Below are positions 22,574 through 24,745 of a stretch of DNA of 24,745 nt, in pieces (positions within the stretch are counted from its first letter, which is position 1; each line of letters starts with the position of its first letter). A program made the position numbers and the translations under genes. Source of the stretch: Acidobacteriota bacterium (GTDB lineage: Bacteria; Acidobacteriota; Thermoanaerobaculia; Thermoanaerobaculales; Sulfomarinibacteraceae); assembly GCA_030637805.1 (NCBI GenBank), contig DAOWFV010000065.1, positions 1-24,745 on the forward strand, read 5' to 3'. A model generated the notes under the pieces. That model was not told the origin of the DNA, made no database searches, and was given only the letters and a program-made list of their open reading frames with translations.

Positions 22574-23441
22574 GCACCACCACCTGCAGCGCGCCAGGAA
22601 TGACCTCGAAGCGCACCACGGGAGGCTCGAGCACCACCGAGTTTCCGTCGAGATGCGCCGGCACGGGCTCGGTGAAATGCAGCTCGAGCCACGGCGCCTG
22701 GATCTCGCGGACCCCAGCCTTGGTGCCCAGGGTGCCCCGCATCGCGGCCAGCAGACGCGCCAACCGCCCGGCGGGACCAACCTCCTGCACAAGGCAGGCA
22801 TCGAGCAGCCCGTCGTCGGGTGCGGCCTTTGGCGTCAGCGCGAAACCACCCCCCGTCGTGGGTCCGTTGTGGACGGCGAGGATCAACATCGTTCCCTCGA
22901 AATCCGCATCGCCGGCCGTCACGCGCACCGTCTGGGTCCGGTACCGGAAGAGGGCGGAGAGCGCCGCCACCAGGTAGACGGCCATGCCCCGCACCCTTTT
23001 GATCCGCGCGGCACGATCGTTGATGTCGCCGATCAAACCCACGCCGATAGCGTTGATCGCCAGCCGGTCGCCGACCCGGATAAGGTCCACCGCACGGCAG
23101 CGGCCGTTCGCCGCGACGCGGGCCGCCGCTATGAGATCCGGCGGCACTCCCAGCGTCCTGGCAGCGTCGTTTCCGGTCCCCAGGGGGAGAATCGCCAGCT
23201 CGCCGCCCGCGGCCCGGTGGAGGCCTTCCGCCACCTCGCACACCGAGCCGTCACCACCCGCCACTGCGATCCTCTGTACCCCGTCGGCCACCGCCTGCGC
23301 CGCAAGCTCCGTTGCATGGCCGGGGGCCTCGGTAAGGACCGCCGGGGCGTCAAGCCCCCAGGCAGCGAGACGCTGTGAGGTTTCGGGCCACTCGCGTCCC
23401 ACTCGGCCGCCGGCCGCCGCCGGGTTGACGATGATGCGCAC
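22557..23441 (-). CDS. diacylglycerol/lipid kinase family protein
   Basis: This 294-residue cytoplasmic or membrane-peripheral kinase phosphorylates a lipid such as diacylglycerol. It starts (M/V)RIIVNPAAAGGR and carries the nucleotide-binding motif GGDGS (62-66) and GTGND (88-92), with the two-domain DAGK/YegS layout. A C-terminal beta domain reads TTGGGFALTPKAAPDDGLLD. I prefer the GTG at 23441 because TACACT lies exactly 6 nt before it; the TTG one codon upstream is the alternative. The last residues (KNEE) and stop lie inside a heptamer array, so the native C-terminus may have been altered by repeat insertion. The lipid substrate is not identifiable. Confidence 0.9.
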   Translation of the reverse strand: MRIIVNPAAAGGRVGREWPETSQRLAAWGLDAPAVLTEAPGHATELAAQAVADGVQRIAVAGGDGSVCEVAEGLHRAAGGELAILPLGTGNDAARTLGVPPDLIAAARVAANGRCRAVDLIRVGDRLAINAIGVGLIGDINDRAARIKRVRGMAVYLVAALSALFRYRTQTVRVTAGDADFEGTMLILAVHNGPTTGGGFALTPKAAPDDGLLDACLVQEVGPAGRLARLLAAMRGTLGTKAGVREIQAPWLELHFTEPVPAHLDGNSVVLEPPVVRFEVIPGALQVVVPKNEE

Positions 23442-23453
23442 CAAGGAAGTGTA
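23442..23453 (-). promoter_or_regulatory. -10-like element for the lipid kinase
   Basis: TACACT (minus strand, 23453 to 23448) matches TATAAT at 4 of 6 positions. It lies exactly 6 nt before the GTG at 23441; there is no Shine-Dalgarno. Confidence 0.45.
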
Positions 23454-23476
23454 GCTTGTCCGAATGGCGCTCTATC

Positions 23477-23526
23477 TCCAATTCCGTCCGGCTACTCGCG
23501 GATGCGAGGAGCCGGACAGAATTGGA
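23477..23526. repeat. long hairpin in divergent gap
   Basis: A 25-position stem (23477-23499 with 23504-23526, two mismatches) closes on a 4-nt loop, ggat. Outer arms contain CCAATTC/GAATTGG. It lies between the lipid kinase promoter and the Na/Pi transporter. No U-run follows on either strand. Confidence 0.8.
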
Positions 23527-23606
23527 AGTTGGTAAGATATGCGGGTTCGGGGTGTTGTTAGAATACGTTGGCCCGGACGCTGAATGCGCGATTTCAGCGA
23601 GCCATA

Positions 23607-23619
23607 GGACCGGAGGTCC
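23607..23619 (+). promoter_or_regulatory. small hairpin holding the possible RBS of the transporter
   Basis: GGACC (23607-23611) and GGTCC (23615-23619) pair around GGA. The GGAGG within it is the only Shine-Dalgarno-like sequence before the ATG at 23629 but is about 12 nt away, so it is a weak candidate that could be masked by the fold. Confidence 0.3.
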
Positions 23620-23628
23620 GCGAAGCCG

Positions 23629-24745
23629 ATGAGTAACTTTTCCAGCTTGCCGACCACCGGCGAAACTCCGAGACTGTCAAAGGCGGGCGTTATCACCCAG
23701 GTTGTCGGCCTGGTCTTCATCCTTTACGGGTTCCTGGTCAGTATCGGAATGCTTGGTAAGGCATTCAAGCTGCTCAGCGGAGGCTTTGTCGGCGACCTGA
23801 TCCAGAGCGCATCCAACCCCGTGATCGGCCTATTCGTTGGAATCCTGGTCACCAGCCTGGTGCAATCCTCTTCGACCACCACCTCGTTGGTAGTGGCCAT
23901 GGTAGGCGGCGGTACGATGTCGGTCGCCACCGCGATCCCGGTGATCATGGGGGCCAACATCGGCACCTCGGTCACCAACATCCTGGTCAGCCTTGGTCAT
24001 ATCAACCGTGGTCCGGAGTTCCGCCGCGCCTACGCCGCGGCCAACGTGCACGATTTCTTCAACGTCTTCGCGGTGCTCCTGCTCTTCCCGTTGCAGTTGG
24101 CCACCAATTTTCTCGGTATTTTCTCGGCCGGCCTCGCCGAGCTGTTCTATGACGTCGGCGGCCTGAGCTTCGCCAGCCCCCTCATGCTTGCCACTACTCC
24201 CGCGGTGCACGCCGCCGAGAAACTGATGGGAAACCACCCGTGGCTCCTGATGCTGGTCTCCCTGGTCCTCATGTTCGCGTCGCTACGCTATCTCGTGGTC
24301 TTCTTGAAGGGGCTGGTCATCACGCGGGTCGAGGCCCTTTTTGACCAGATCATCTTTCGCAATGCCTGGCGCGCGATGCTCTTCGGACTTGTAGTTACGG
24401 CGCTCGTGCAGTCTTCGAGCGTCACGACCTCCCTCGCCGTTCCTCTCGCCGGCGCCGGCATTCTCACCATCTACCAGGTTTTTCCATACACGCTCGGCGC
24501 CAACGTCGGTACAACCGTGACGGCGATGCTCGCAGCCCTCTCCGTCGGCGAGGTCAGTGCGGTAACGGTAGCCTTCGCCCACATGCTCTTCAACGTCTGC
24601 GGCATTCTCATGATCTGGCCCATACCAGCAATCCGCAGGGTCCCAATCGTCCTCGCCCAGAGAGTGGCCGAGATCGCCCTCTTCAACCGCGCCATCCCAA
24701 TTCTCTGGGTCCTGTTCTTTTTCTATGCGATGCCCTTTGCGGCTA
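23629..24745 (+). CDS. Na/Pi cotransporter family protein (partial)
   Basis: This is a sodium-phosphate symporter-type inner-membrane protein; the window ends after 372 residues, so the C-terminus is missing. It has many hydrophobic helices and the family's internal repeat: QSSSTTTSLVVAMVGGG (79-95) with GANIGTSVTN, and QSSSVTTSLAVPLAGAG (261-277) with GANVGTTVTAM. Between them is FRRAYAAANVHDFFNVFAVL, typical of NptA-like members. The repeated QSSS motifs line the substrate and Na+ sites in this family. The start at 23629 gives a 20-residue soluble N-terminus before the first helix. It is divergent from the lipid kinase and preceded by a long hairpin. Whether phosphate is the true substrate is not provable here. 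Confidence 0.92.
   Translation, partial: MSNFSSLPTTGETPRLSKAGVITQVVGLVFILYGFLVSIGMLGKAFKLLSGGFVGDLIQSASNPVIGLFVGILVTSLVQSSSTTTSLVVAMVGGGTMSVATAIPVIMGANIGTSVTNILVSLGHINRGPEFRRAYAAANVHDFFNVFAVLLLFPLQLATNFLGIFSAGLAELFYDVGGLSFASPLMLATTPAVHAAEKLMGNHPWLLMLVSLVLMFASLRYLVVFLKGLVITRVEALFDQIIFRNAWRAMLFGLVVTALVQSSSVTTSLAVPLAGAGILTIYQVFPYTLGANVGTTVTAMLAALSVGEVSAVTVAFAHMLFNVCGILMIWPIPAIRRVPIVLAQRVAEIALFNRAIPILWVLFFFYAMPFAA

Noticed and set aside
23559..23564. TAGAAT as -10 of the Na/Pi transporter promoter
   Set aside because: There is no matching -35 at 16-18 bp and no link to the leaderless spacing, so it is too weak to list as a feature.
1..24745. tRNA, rRNA, riboswitch, insertion sequence or prophage
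   Set aside because: Gaps were read for tRNA arms, known riboswitch-like cores, terminal repeats with transposase frames and phage genes; none was convincing.

Overview
The window is high-GC bacterial chromosome, densely coding, with a conserved ribosome/cell-cycle operon. It also holds two very large exported DUF3857/transglutaminase-like proteins, an NtrC-type regulator beside a GAF-PP2C phosphatase, and a Spy/CpxP-like protein downstream of an ECF sigma/anti-sigma pair. This mix is most like an Acidobacteriota (Thermoanaerobaculia-like) or related deep lineage. That placement is inference from gene content; no rRNA or lineage marker was compared. No phage, insertion sequence, CRISPR array, tRNA or rRNA was seen.

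Layout. 197-2530 (+): protein with a degenerate class III nucleotidyl cyclase domain. 2531-2872: A/T-richer intergenic stretch with repeats. 2873-10956 (-): two tandem, 4-bp-overlapping DUF3857/transglutaminase-type exported proteins, then a 25-bp-stem hairpin, then rsgA. 11040-12891 (+): HAD phosphatase and manC. 12991-20492 (-): rplU-rpmA-obgE-nadD-rsfS-rlmH-(DksA-like)-holA-(GAF-PP2C)-(NtrC-like), a ten-gene co-oriented run headed by a consensus-like sigma70 promoter. 20724-22272 (-): ECF sigma factor, zinc-finger anti-sigma factor and Spy/CpxP-like protein, closed by an intrinsic terminator. 22557-23441 (-): lipid/diacylglycerol kinase. 23629 to the window end (+): Na/Pi cotransporter, cut by the window edge.

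How it fits together. The rplU run joins ribosome proteins and ribosome maturation (ObgE, RsfS, RlmH) to NAD synthesis, DNA polymerase clamp loading, a DksA/TraR-type zinc protein and two signalling proteins. RsgA, another ribosome-assembly GTPase, is elsewhere in the window. The sigma/anti-sigma/Spy trio looks like an envelope-stress module. The tandem DUF3857 proteins are probably periplasmic; one keeps a Cys-His-Asp triad and the other has lost it.

Most unusual signals. (1) Several intergenic gaps carry short arrays of 7-nt units of three related kinds (AATTGAG, TAATTCC, TTTTGAG). One pair is arranged as a 96-bp palindrome between convergent genes, and one array runs into a coding sequence. 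(2) Two separate near-perfect 25-bp-stem hairpins also carry AATTC at or near the ends of their arms. (3) Five transcription-unit heads lacking a Shine-Dalgarno have a -10-like hexamer exactly 6 nt before the start codon, a leaderless-mRNA layout. (4) The DUF3857 pair consists of an apparently active and an apparently dead transglutaminase.
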